58,619 nt of DNA, taken from positions 1 through 58,619 of the forward strand of contig PMZI01000069.1 of the NCBI GenBank assembly GCA_003170475.1, given 5' to 3'. This DNA is from Ignavibacteriota bacterium (GTDB lineage: Bacteria > Bacteroidota > Ignavibacteria > UBA10030). The position numbers and the translations under genes were made by a program. Positions 18,977 through 27,585 of this stretch are shown one piece after another. Under the pieces are notes generated by a model. It ran no database searches and was not told the DNA's origin. It was given only the letters and a program-made list of their open reading frames with translations. The number at the start of each line of letters is the position of its first letter. The stretch's first letter is position 1.

Positions 18977-19801
18977 ATGGCAACGGAACTTCGAACACTC
19001 ATGGACGATGCTTTCCGGTATATCCGGACGAAGACGAATGCGACTCCTTCCGTCGGAATCATCCTCGGCACGGGTCTCGGCGGGCTCGTTCAGGAGATTC
19101 ACAAGGATACAGTGATTGACTACAGCGAGATTCCGCATTTCCCTGTCTCAACGGTGGAATCGCACAAGGGGAAGTTGATTTTTGGCTCTCTCGCGGGCAA
19201 ACAAGTCGTGGCCATGCAGGGCCGGTTTCATTTCTACGAAGGTTACACCATGAAGCAGATCACCTTTCCGGTCCGGGTGATGAAACTGCTTGGAGTACAG
19301 ACACTGCTGATTTCCAATGCCGCCGGTGCGTTACATCCGCAATTCAGACGCGGCGACATCATGTTGATGACGGATCACATCAACCTGTTGGGAGACAATC
19401 CGCTGATCGGGCCCAATGACGAATCGCTTGGTCCACGTTTTCCAGACATGTCGGAGCCGTACAGCAAAGAGTTGCTGGCATCAGCCGAAGCAATCGCCCG
19501 GGATCTCTCCATCAGTGTGCAAAAAGGCGTTTACGTTGCCATGCCGGGCCCGAATTTGGAAACGAGATCGGAATACCGGTTTCTGCGGACTGTGGGAGCC
19601 GACGCCGTTGGCATGTCAACGGTTCCGGAAGACATTGTCGCGATCCACATGGGCATGAGAGTCTTTGGAGTATCGATCATTACAGATGAGTGCTTTCCGG
19701 ACACATTGCGGCCTGTAACGCTCGAAGAAGTTATCGCCATCGCCAACAAGGCAGAGCCGAAGATGACGGCGATCATGAAAGAGTTGGTCGCGCGAATGTG
19801 A
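18977..19801 (+). CDS. Purine nucleoside phosphorylase (trimeric PNP/MTAP family)
   Basis: 274 aa. It splits purine nucleosides with phosphate to base and ribose-1-phosphate. Key segments: phosphate site ILGTGLGG, MQGRFHFYEGY, SNAAGALHPQF, MTDHINLLGDNPL, and base-binding MSTVPEDIVAIHMGMRVFGVS with a downstream TDE. The length and the Asn/Glu pattern fit the PNP-II group and not the hexameric DeoD type. The exact specificity (guanosine/inosine) is likely but not proven. It ends in TGA followed by an in-frame hydrophobic ORF (see the next entry). Confidence 0.93.
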   Translation: MATELRTLMDDAFRYIRTKTNATPSVGIILGTGLGGLVQEIHKDTVIDYSEIPHFPVSTVESHKGKLIFGSLAGKQVVAMQGRFHFYEGYTMKQITFPVRVMKLLGVQTLLISNAAGALHPQFRRGDIMLMTDHINLLGDNPLIGPNDESLGPRFPDMSEPYSKELLASAEAIARDLSISVQKGVYVAMPGPNLETRSEYRFLRTVGADAVGMSTVPEDIVAIHMGMRVFGVSIITDECFPDTLRPVTLEEVIAIANKAEPKMTAIMKELVARM

Positions 19802-19882
19802 CAGTGGAGTAAGCTGGTTGACTCCGGATCGAGAGCCAGAGTCGAGCGAGAGCAATTCAGGGGAGTCGACATTGCCGTTGCG

Positions 19883-20098
19883 TTGCTCGTGTCGTTGACA
19901 GTGTTCAGTGTGGTAGTTGTGCTCGTGCAGATCTTCTTCGAAAAAGATCCCTCTTCCGGACAAACTGCCCAGCGACATCCACATCACAACAGAAAACACC
20001 GATGCTCGTTCCCGGTCCTCTCGAGCCGGGGCGAATCTGGAATTGTTAGGTTTCTGGCGCTCGTGTTTTGTTCCATCAAGCAACGATTCTATTTTTGA
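19883..20098 (+). CDS. Possible small single-pass membrane ORF between PNP and ileS
   Basis: The 322 bp between the PNP and ileS genes hold one suggestive frame. It continues in phase after the PNP stop and encodes a basic stretch followed by a strong hydrophobic helix (VALLVSLTVFSVVVVLVQIFF) and a polar tail, ending at 20098. Only a TTG (19883) inside the helix, or a CTG at 19814 preceded by GGAG at 4 nt, could start it. The stretch after the helix (HPHHNRKHR) does not look like conserved protein. It could be a real small membrane protein, a decayed gene or chance. No T-box leader is seen before ileS. Confidence 0.25.
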   Translation: MLVSLTVFSVVVVLVQIFFEKDPSSGQTAQRHPHHNRKHRCSFPVLSSRGESGIVRFLALVFCSIKQRFYF

Positions 20099-20123
20099 TC
20101 GAATAACGATTGCGGTTAATTGA

Positions 20124-23100
20124 ATGCCGTTCAAGCAGCTTACAGATAAAGTCAACTACCACGTCCTTGAAACAGAAATCCTGAAATTCTGGGACGAGCG
20201 GGACATCTTTGAGAAAAGCATCACGACGCGAGAAGGCGGCCCTGAGTTCACGTTCTACGAAGGCCCTCCGACAGCAAATGGTCGCCCTGGAATACATCAC
20301 GTTATGAGCCGCTCCCTGAAGGATCTTGTGTGCCGCTACAAAACAATGCAGGGATTTCAGGTGCACCGCAAGGCTGGTTGGGATACGCACGGACTGCCGG
20401 TTGAAATTGAAGTCGAAAAGGCCCTCGGGTTCAAGCACAAGGACCAGATCCTGGACTACGGAATCGCGAAGTTCAACGATGAATGCAAAAAGTCTGTCTG
20501 GAAGTACAAGGTCGACTGGGAAGAAATGACCCGAATCATGGGATACTGGGTCGACCTGAAACATCCCTACGTCACGTTTGAGAACACCTATATAGAGTCG
20601 GTGTGGTGGGCGCTCAAGCAGTACTTTGAGAAAGGGATGATCTACAAGGGCTACAAGATTCAGCCGTATTGCCCGCGTTGTGAGACTCCTCTTTCCTCAC
20701 ACGAAGTGTCGCTCGGATACAAAGATGTCAAGGATCCGTCGGTTTATATTAAGTTGAAACTGAAAGGGGAAGAGAACACCTACTTCCTCGTGTGGACGAC
20801 CACGCCGTGGACGCTTATTTCGAACGTCGCGCTCGCAGTTCATAAGAACATCGATTATGTAAAGGTCGAGCATCACGGCGAGAACCTTATCCTTGCCGAA
20901 GCACGACTGAGCGTCCTGGGAGATGAGTACACGGTCCTAGAGAAGTTCAAAGGCTCCACTCTGCTGGGGAAGGAATACGAACGCCTGTACTCTTATCACC
21001 AACCGAAAGAACGTGGTTGGTACGTGATTCATGGTGATTTCGTTACGACGGAGGATGGATCTGGAATTGTTCATATTGCTCCCGCGTACGGCGAGGACGA
21101 CTATCAGGTCAGCCAAAAGAACGGCTTGCCCACAATTCATCCTGTAGACAAGTCAGGCGAGTTCGGTCCGGAAGTGACGGCGTTCGCTCACAAATTCGTC
21201 AAGGATGCCGACCCCGAGATCATCGCGGATCTCAAGCATCGCAATATTCTTTATAAGAAGGAGATCCATCTTCACAGCTATCCTCATTGCTGGCGCTGTT
21301 CCTCTCCGCTACTCTACTACGCTAGGGAGTCGTGGTATATCCGCACGACATCTTACGCACAGCGGATGATCGAGCTCAACGACACTATTCGTTGGATTCC
21401 TGCGGAGGTCGGATCGGGACGCTTTGGAAACTGGCTTGGAGAGAACAAGGATTGGGCCTTATCGCGCGACCGGTTCTGGGGGACACCTCTGCCGATCTGG
21501 ATTTGCGAACAATGCGGAAAACTGAAATGTGTCGGATCGGTAGAAGAGTTCAAACAGGGGAGCAATGTCCCCGACCCGTTGGACCTCCACAAGCCCTTTG
21601 TCGACGACGTCACCTTTGTCTGCAAGGATTGCAGCGGTACCATGAAGCGAACGCCAGAGCTCATCGACGTCTGGTTTGACTCCGGCTCCATGCCGTTCGC
21701 CCAGTGGCACTATCCGTTCGAGAACAAGGAGATATTTGAAAAGCGATATCCTGCGGACTATATCTCGGAGGGCATTGACCAGACGAGGGGATGGTTCTAC
21801 ACGTTGCACTCGATTGGAACGTTTCTCTTTGACAAGCCGGCTTTCAAAAATGTTCTGGTGAATGAGCTGATCCTGGACAAGCAGGGTCAGAAAATGTCGA
21901 AAACCAAGAAGAACACAGTTGACCCGTTTGAACTGATCAGGAAATACGGTGCAGATCCCACGAGATGGTACCTCGTCGCGAACAGTCCGGTGTGGCGACC
22001 GACGCTTTTTGATGAAGAGGGAATCGCGGAAGTCCAGCGAAAATTTTTCAGCACGTTGGTGAACACCTACAAATTCTTCGCCACGTATGCCAACATCGAT
22101 CAGTTTGAATACAAGGAGGCGAGCATCCCGGTTGCAGAACGGCCTGAATTCGATCGCTGGATTCTCTCCGAGTTGAACTCGTTGATCAAGAACTACATGC
22201 AGTGGATGGATGACTACGACGTGACGCGCGCTGCCCGGGCAGTCAGTGATTTCACCATCGATCAGCTCTCCAACTGGTATGTGCGGTGTAATCGCCGCCG
22301 TTACTGGAAGAGCGAACAAGGCAAAGACAAATCGGCGGCGTTTCAGACATTGTACGAGTGCCTCGCTGCGGTCGCGAAGCTCATGGCTCCGTTTGCTCCG
22401 TTCATGGCTGAAGAATTGTATCAGAATCTCGAGGCCGTAGGGAAAAGAGATACGTCTGAATCGGTTCACCTCGCCGCTCTGCCGAAGGCAGACGAGAGCG
22501 TGATTATCCCCGAGCTCGAACGAAGAATGGAGCACGCGATCAGGATTACCGGCATCGTGCGCGCGATGCGGATGAAATCAAACCTGAAAGTCCGTCAGCC
22601 TCTAAAAAAGATCATCCTTCCGATCTCGAATGAACAGGACCGTGCATCGATTCAGAAGATGGAAGATGTGATTCTCGAAGAGATCAACGTGAAGCGGATC
22701 GAATATGTCTCGGACGATTCTGCCATCGTGCGAAAGAAGGCAAAGCCCAATTTCCGTTCGTTGGGGCAGAAATTTGGCAAGTCTGTGCAGCCAGTAGCGG
22801 CACGGATCAAGGAGTTGACGTCGCAGGAAGTTAATCAGCTCGAGCGCGAGGGAACGATGACGCTCACGGCGAACGGGACAGAATACACCATCACCCGGGA
22901 GGATGTCGAAGTCCTTCATGAGGATATCGAAGGGTGGATGGTAGAGACGGACGGCACCCTGACCGTGGCTCTCGACACCGAGCTGGACGCGGAACTCATC
23001 AACGAGGGCCTTGCTCGGGAATTCGTCAGCAGAATACAGAATATGCGCAAGGAAAGCGGTTTGGAAGTCACAGATCGCGTCAAAATCTACTACAAATCAG

Positions 23101-23264
23101 GCGAACGCCTCACGAAAGCGTTGGGCCAACTTGCGAAGTATGTGATGCAGGAGACACTCGCTGTCGGTATCTCCTCGGATCTTCCGAAGGGATTGGTTCT
23201 CGTTGAGGCAGACATTAACGGAGAGCTAGCGTCGATTGGCATAGAAAAGAGTATTGACTCTTAA
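20124..23264 (+). CDS. ileS: Isoleucyl-tRNA synthetase (IleRS2 type, GXHH active-site motif)
   Basis: 1046 aa, the long IleRS2-type form. It charges tRNA-Ile and edits valine. The class I signature, normally HXGH, reads G56-I57-H58-H59 in ANGRPGIHHV. The second signature KMSKT is at 590-594. The CP1 editing domain (about 200-400, with TTTPWTLISN and a DYQVSQKNGLPTIHPVD region) and a C-terminal anticodon-binding part are present, with CWRCSSPLLYY and a CEQCGKLKC segment as zinc-like cysteine pairs. No strong ribosome binding site precedes the ATG. The GXHH variant is known in a subset of IleRS2 enzymes with extreme mupirocin resistance. Confidence 0.97.
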   Translation: MPFKQLTDKVNYHVLETEILKFWDERDIFEKSITTREGGPEFTFYEGPPTANGRPGIHHVMSRSLKDLVCRYKTMQGFQVHRKAGWDTHGLPVEIEVEKALGFKHKDQILDYGIAKFNDECKKSVWKYKVDWEEMTRIMGYWVDLKHPYVTFENTYIESVWWALKQYFEKGMIYKGYKIQPYCPRCETPLSSHEVSLGYKDVKDPSVYIKLKLKGEENTYFLVWTTTPWTLISNVALAVHKNIDYVKVEHHGENLILAEARLSVLGDEYTVLEKFKGSTLLGKEYERLYSYHQPKERGWYVIHGDFVTTEDGSGIVHIAPAYGEDDYQVSQKNGLPTIHPVDKSGEFGPEVTAFAHKFVKDADPEIIADLKHRNILYKKEIHLHSYPHCWRCSSPLLYYARESWYIRTTSYAQRMIELNDTIRWIPAEVGSGRFGNWLGENKDWALSRDRFWGTPLPIWICEQCGKLKCVGSVEEFKQGSNVPDPLDLHKPFVDDVTFVCKDCSGTMKRTPELIDVWFDSGSMPFAQWHYPFENKEIFEKRYPADYISEGIDQTRGWFYTLHSIGTFLFDKPAFKNVLVNELILDKQGQKMSKTKKNTVDPFELIRKYGADPTRWYLVANSPVWRPTLFDEEGIAEVQRKFFSTLVNTYKFFATYANIDQFEYKEASIPVAERPEFDRWILSELNSLIKNYMQWMDDYDVTRAARAVSDFTIDQLSNWYVRCNRRRYWKSEQGKDKSAAFQTLYECLAAVAKLMAPFAPFMAEELYQNLEAVGKRDTSESVHLAALPKADESVIIPELERRMEHAIRITGIVRAMRMKSNLKVRQPLKKIILPISNEQDRASIQKMEDVILEEINVKRIEYVSDDSAIVRKKAKPNFRSLGQKFGKSVQPVAARIKELTSQEVNQLEREGTMTLTANGTEYTITREDVEVLHEDIEGWMVETDGTLTVALDTELDAELINEGLAREFVSRIQNMRKESGLEVTDRVKIYYKSGERLTKALGQLAKYVMQETLAVGISSDLPKGLVLVEADINGELASIGIEKSIDS

Positions 23265-23366
23265 GCAGAAACTCTACAAGTTTGCACGTCCTAGGTGATA
23301 CCCTGTTGACGTCGCACACGATAGGGAAGGGTGACTCAACAGAACGTTTAATGCAGGAGATTCGAT

Positions 23367-23888
23367 ATGGCGAAGAAAATTGCGGCGAAGAAAGCTGCGG
23401 CCGTGAAACCGGCACCGAAGAGCAAAGCGAAGATTGTCCCAAAGGCGAAGGCCGTGAAGGCAAAGGCTGTCGTAGCAAAGGCAAAACCCGTACCGGTGAA
23501 ACCGGTTGTCGCTGTCAAAGGATTTTCAAAGACGGAACTTGTCCACTTCAAGAATCTCATCCTCGAGAAGAGAAAAGAGATTCTCGAAGAACTCGAGACG
23601 CTCAAAGCAAGCATGATGGATGTGCAGACCGGCGAATATGTCACTGAGAATTCCACGTACTCCTTGCATATGGAGCAGGGAACTGACACGATGGAGCGGG
23701 AGAAGACATTTTTGTTCGCTTCTCGCGAAGGAAAATTTCTCAACTACCTCGATGACGCGCTGAAACGGATTGAAAAAGGGGAGTATGGTTTCTGTCTCGA
23801 TTGCGGGAGTCTTATTGACAAAGAGCGGCTTGAAGCCGTTCCGCACGCCCAACTCTGCATTAAGTGTAAGCTCAAACGCGGACGATAG
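23367..23888 (+). CDS. TraR/DksA-type zinc-finger protein with basic N-terminal tail
   Basis: 173 aa. The first 50 residues are almost only Ala, Lys, Val and Pro (MAKKIAAKKAAAVKPAPKSK and on), resembling histone H1-like tails. Residues 52-173 form a DksA-like coiled coil and a four-cysteine zinc finger (CLDCG and CIKC). DksA relatives enter the secondary channel of RNA polymerase and act with ppGpp; this shorter TraR-like form may do likewise. AGGAG 6 nt before the ATG sets the start. It precedes lspA by 45 bp, a frequent pairing in this part of the tree. Confidence 0.9.
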   Translation: MAKKIAAKKAAAVKPAPKSKAKIVPKAKAVKAKAVVAKAKPVPVKPVVAVKGFSKTELVHFKNLILEKRKEILEELETLKASMMDVQTGEYVTENSTYSLHMEQGTDTMEREKTFLFASREGKFLNYLDDALKRIEKGEYGFCLDCGSLIDKERLEAVPHAQLCIKCKLKRGR

Positions 23889-23933
23889 CCCATCACCACC
23901 CACCTCACCGAGTTGCAGAGAAGGCTGTCGACA

Positions 23934-24587
23934 ATGCGGGTTCTGTACCTAACGGGAATTATCGTCCTCATCGACCAGGCTGCAAAGCTGTTCATCAAGG
24001 GATTCGACATCCCGTTCCTGCATCTGTATCATCTGGGGATACCTCTGGGTGCGAGCTACCCGATCGTTGGTGATTTCCTTCGTATGACGTTCATCGAGAA
24101 CCCCGGGATGGCCTTCGGTATCGATGTGGGTGGCAAGCTCTTTCTCACCATCTTTTCCATCGTCGCCAGCATCGGCATCTTCGTTTATCTTTTCCGGATT
24201 CGTCAGGAAGCGCTCGTCATCCGATTGGCGCTCGCCCTGATCCTCGGCGGAGCCGTCGGCAACCTGATCGACCGGGTGTTCTACGGTGTGATCTTTGGTG
24301 AAGGCTCTCTTTTCTATGGGAAGGTTGTCGATTTCATCGACGTCGATTTTTTCAAAATTGATTTCCTCGGCTATCATATCAATCGTTTCCCCGTGTTCAA
24401 TGTCGCCGATTCTTCTGTCTCCCTCGGAGTGGTGATGTTGCTTCTCTTTCACAAGCGATTCACCGCTGTGGAAGGTGTAAACTCGATCGCCGTGGAGACG
24501 AACCCGGCGCCCAGCGCACCTCAGGAACTTCCGGTTATCCCATCGACGGACCGTGCAGATTTGCACAACCGGAGAGAAGGTTCCTAG
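23934..24587 (+). CDS. lspA: Lipoprotein signal peptidase (signal peptidase II)
   Basis: 217 aa from the ATG of MRVLYLTG. It removes signal peptides from prolipoproteins in the inner membrane. The catalytic aspartates are D113 in GNLIDRV and D159 in FNVADSSVSLG, and ENPGMAFG is the conserved loop. Four membrane helices are visible. Compared with the usual 160-170 aa it has a longer loop before the fourth helix and a proline-rich cytoplasmic tail of about 40 residues. Several substrates are encoded in this window (SGNH lipoprotein, coiled-coil lipoprotein, cyclophilin). The alternative TTG at 23913 is less likely. Confidence 0.96.
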   Translation: MRVLYLTGIIVLIDQAAKLFIKGFDIPFLHLYHLGIPLGASYPIVGDFLRMTFIENPGMAFGIDVGGKLFLTIFSIVASIGIFVYLFRIRQEALVIRLALALILGGAVGNLIDRVFYGVIFGEGSLFYGKVVDFIDVDFFKIDFLGYHINRFPVFNVADSSVSLGVVMLLLFHKRFTAVEGVNSIAVETNPAPSAPQELPVIPSTDRADLHNRREGS

Positions 24588-24603
24588 TACCCTTCTTCCT
24601 CCC

Positions 24604-25605
24604 ATGGCGCTCTCCAAAGATATTGAATCGAAATCCGCACCGGGCTCCGAACAATTCGAGAAAGTCCGCATCGTCGTCCCTCCGAAGCAATCGAAGCAGC
24701 GAATCGACGTCTACCTCACGCATCATATTCAGAACGCCACTCGAAACAAAGTCCGGGCCGGGATTGATGAAGGCCGCGTACTCGTCGATGGCAAGAAAGT
24801 GAAAGCAAGTCACCCTGTTGCCCCGGGTGAAGTCATCGAAATTACGTTCCAGCGCCCCCCGCGCATCGAAGCCAAACCGGAAGACATTCCTCTCGAAGTT
24901 GTATTCGAAGACGATCAGCTTCTCATCGTGAACAAATCAGCCGGCATGGTGACGCATCCTGCGTACGGCAACTACACCGGCACTCTCGTCAATGCCCTTC
25001 TGCATCATTGCAACTCCCTTTCATCTATCAACACAGAATTGCGGCCCGGCATCGTCCATCGCCTGGACAAAGACACCACGGGATTGATGGTGGTGGCGAA
25101 GAACGACGTTGCCCACCATCTTCTGGCAAAGCAGTTCTCGCGGCGCACGATCGATCGCGAGTACTGGGCCATCGTCTGGGGGAAATTCAAGCAGTTAAAG
25201 GGCACGATCGATGCAACGCTCGGGCGCAGCAAGAGGGATCGGAAAAAAGTCGCGGTCACAGCTGAAGGGAAAAACGCAGTGACAGACTACGAGGTTCTGA
25301 AGGAATTCGATTTCCTGTCGCTTGTCAGACTGAAGCTGCGCACAGGGCGGACGCACCAGATCCGCGTTCATTTGGCGCATATCGGGCATCCTGTCTTTGG
25401 AGATCCGACCTACGCTGGAAGGAGCAATACTTGGGGAGGGTTGGAAGGGAAAAAAGCACTGCAGGCCCAGAATCTTCTGAAACTTATCGATCGCCAGGCA
25501 CTGCACGCCAAAACGATTGGATTTGTCCATCCTTCGACAAAGAAAGCTGTCAAGTTCGATTCTGAGTTGCCCGCGGACATGCAGGATGTGTTGGACCGAC
25601 TCTGA
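24604..25605 (+). CDS. rluD: Ribosomal large-subunit pseudouridine synthase (RluD family)
   Basis: 333 aa. An N-terminal S4 RNA-binding domain (about 28-80, QRIDVYLTHHIQNATRNKV) is followed by the catalytic domain with HRLDKDTTGLMVVAKN, where the Asp is the nucleophile, and RTGRTHQIRVHLAHIGHPVFGD. It converts uridines of 23S rRNA, in RluD the helix 69 sites, to pseudouridine. RluC-like specificity cannot be excluded. The frame extends to 24553 inside lspA, but the ATG of MALSKD 16 bp after the lspA stop is the sensible start. It ends the plus-strand run. Confidence 0.93.
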   Translation: MALSKDIESKSAPGSEQFEKVRIVVPPKQSKQRIDVYLTHHIQNATRNKVRAGIDEGRVLVDGKKVKASHPVAPGEVIEITFQRPPRIEAKPEDIPLEVVFEDDQLLIVNKSAGMVTHPAYGNYTGTLVNALLHHCNSLSSINTELRPGIVHRLDKDTTGLMVVAKNDVAHHLLAKQFSRRTIDREYWAIVWGKFKQLKGTIDATLGRSKRDRKKVAVTAEGKNAVTDYEVLKEFDFLSLVRLKLRTGRTHQIRVHLAHIGHPVFGDPTYAGRSNTWGGLEGKKALQAQNLLKLIDRQALHAKTIGFVHPSTKKAVKFDSELPADMQDVLDRL

Positions 25606-25650
25606 CACAGAGGGTAGGAATGCGCCGCTTTCATCATGAGCAGAAAAAGC

Positions 25651-25678
25651 AACGGCGTCCATTTCCATGGACGCCGTT
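25651..25678 (-). terminator. Intrinsic terminator between convergent genes
   Basis: Perfect 12-bp stem, AACGGCGTCCAT (25651-25662) with ATGGACGCCGTT (25667-25678), loop of four. On the minus strand it is followed by GCTTTTTCTG, so it mainly ends the DUF6600 gene; readthrough from rluD would also meet the hairpin. Confidence 0.88.
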
Positions 25679-25701
25679 GGCGTAATAGGGAGTCCCCTTC
25701 C

Positions 25702-26940
25702 TCAGCCTCTCCGCCTCGTGCGTTCGCTTCGTCCCTGCTCACTTCCCCGGGGACTCTCTTTCCTGACTGCTGGTGCCAGCCGGAATCCTTGGTTCCTCAT
25801 CCTCGGACCGGCACTATCTCGTCGGTTTTCCCGCCGCGGTTTTTCTGGTACCACATTCCTCTGTTCAGTGCTCCGTGGTTTGTCAACCTGGTCTTTTTTG
25901 GTGAAAGGATATCGATCTTCCTTGCGACGTTCGATTTCTTTTCGTTCGGAAGAAGGTATGCCGGGAGCCCGGGTGTCCAGCCCCTGCGTCCTTCGACCAC
26001 GATCAAATTCTCCCGGTTGAGTCGATTGAATGTTGCCACTGCGTCCGCGCTCGACTTTTTGCAGATCGAGAGATGAACCGCGGTCCATTCGCCGCGCATC
26101 AATCCGTTCATGAGTTCTCCCGTCTGCGCTGAAGGTCGGACGGTAGACGTCGATGCGATTCGTGTTGCGGTCGCGGGCGGATCGTTCTCCCATGATTCGC
26201 GAGTCTCTCACTTCCCACTGGTCCATTCGCCCGAATCCTCCTCGTCGCTCGACAAATTCCCTCTCGACTCCCCTGTTGATGATTCGTCCGTTTTCAAAGC
26301 CATATCGACCTGCGGATCGGGTTGCGGACATAAGTCTCCGGGCAAATTCGATAGGCACCACATTCCGATAGAGATATGGAGAGTTCATAAAACTATAGCG
26401 AACGAAATTCCAGTAGTGATATGGTGCGAACCAAGGAGTCGTGAATCGAATTCCCATGTTCATACTAAAACTTGCATATGGGGGGAGAGGAGCCCATCCG
26501 AGGTAGTCATCGTTGTATCGCCACTCGACCCACGCAGGACCCCAGGTCCGATCTGGTACCCATACCCAACCATAATTATCGTCGCAATACCATCGGCCAT
26601 AATGATATGTCGCCCAGCCGAAAGGTTCATTCGAATTCCAATACCATCCATAATCGGTCCAGGCCCAACGCCCGTGAAGGTAGGGACGCCAGCCATATTC
26701 TACATGTGTCGGCCGCCATACTTGGAAGCCAGTTTCAAGTTCAAGCCATTCTCCGTAGGGAGACAATGCATCGTAGAATTGATCGGCTTCTCCGAACGAA
26801 GCAGGGGTTTCTGCTTGAGTACCCTGTGGTGCAGGAGGAGTAGAGACTTCTGTCGGCGGATCCTGCGGCGCGGGGGGAGCAGAGAAGGCTGCCGCATTTG
26901 CGAACCCGACCAGAATCAATGCCATCATCAAGTTCTTCAT
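25702..26940 (-). CDS. DUF6600-type tryptophan-rich secreted protein
   Basis: 412 aa. The start is the ATG of MKNLMMALILVGFANAAAFSA, with GAGG upstream and a clear signal peptide. After a proline-rich linker, residues about 60-160 hold the W/Y-rich DUF6600 pattern: YGEWLELETGFQVWRP, GWRPYLHGRWAWTDYGWYW, GRWYCDDNYGWVWVPDRTWGPAWVEWR, LGWAPLPP. The last 180 residues are a low-complexity Arg/Glu/Asp/Gly tail of strongly basic character, likely disordered. Function unknown; the domain is often found with FecR-like envelope proteins. The frame extends a further 65 codons upstream without any export signal. Confidence 0.82.
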   Translation of the reverse strand: MKNLMMALILVGFANAAAFSAPPAPQDPPTEVSTPPAPQGTQAETPASFGEADQFYDALSPYGEWLELETGFQVWRPTHVEYGWRPYLHGRWAWTDYGWYWNSNEPFGWATYHYGRWYCDDNYGWVWVPDRTWGPAWVEWRYNDDYLGWAPLPPYASFSMNMGIRFTTPWFAPYHYWNFVRYSFMNSPYLYRNVVPIEFARRLMSATRSAGRYGFENGRIINRGVEREFVERRGGFGRMDQWEVRDSRIMGERSARDRNTNRIDVYRPTFSADGRTHERIDARRMDRGSSLDLQKVERGRSGNIQSTQPGEFDRGRRTQGLDTRAPGIPSSERKEIERRKEDRYPFTKKDQVDKPRSTEQRNVVPEKPRRENRRDSAGPRMRNQGFRLAPAVRKESPRGSEQGRSERTRRRG

Positions 26941-27585
26941 AACCCACCTCACTTTCTTCTGAGCCTTTGGTGCAGAATGTAAATCAAGGCGTATGCCATC
27001 GCATTCATGAGGCATTAAGGCAAAAATGGGGGTTTTAAATGAGGAGAATGTCCTAATGAGAGGCCAAACCGTATGCCGGTTAGCACACATTCGGCGATTA
27101 GCGGGAAATGCTTGATTCCTGGTCCGAAAAAACATCTCTGCAATATGCAGTCTTCAGAGTTCCGACCGCTCGAGCCTAGGTGGAGTGCGTCCACGCAAAG
27201 TCCATTCGTTTTCAGTTCGCTCAAAGCGAGCAGCTGGCTGATCTTTCAGGGAAGACATCCGCAAACCGCTGGCACAATCGCACAGGTAATCTCATGAACT
27301 ATGTTCGTCCGCGCTCTCTACGTACAGAAGAAAACGTTGGAGAAAAATGCTCGGGGACGAACTGCCGAGGTGCTCACGAGGAACTTCTCTTGCGGTGCCT
27401 GCGGCTTATTTGCCCAGACCGAAGATACCAGCGCGCAGTAAAAATCGTTCTGCTTCGCCAATTCCCATCGATCGAGTTCTCCCTGATCGCCGGGTTACGC
27501 TCAGGAGAACTTCTGGCCTCTCGCGATCCTTCTGGGCGTCGAATTGCTGCCTTTCGATTGTCGGAGATCTTTCTTATATTTGCAC
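26941..27585. other. 645-bp intergenic stretch before guaA
   Basis: Divergent region between the DUF6600 gene (-) and guaA (+). Small frames exist (for example 27180-27617 +, 27374-27637 -), but they have poor composition, no ribosome binding sites and no recognisable motif. I see no tRNA, riboswitch or convincing repeat. The only supported signal is the promoter-like element directly before guaA. Confidence 0.5.
27552..27580 (+). promoter_or_regulatory. Promoter-like element immediately before guaA
   Basis: -10 TATATT (27575-27580) with a weak -35 TTTCGA (27552-27557) at 17 bp. Only 5 nt separate the -10 box from the guaA ATG, so the start of transcription would coincide with the start codon. 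The same bases also fit the Bacteroidia-type TATATTTG box. Confidence 0.45.

Noticed and set aside
19802-20123. T-box leader before ileS
   Set aside because: No specifier/antiterminator structure or T-box sequence is visible.
21459-22535. 358-codon open frame antisense to ileS
   Set aside because: Shadow of a conserved synthetase; composition explained by the codon bias of ileS.
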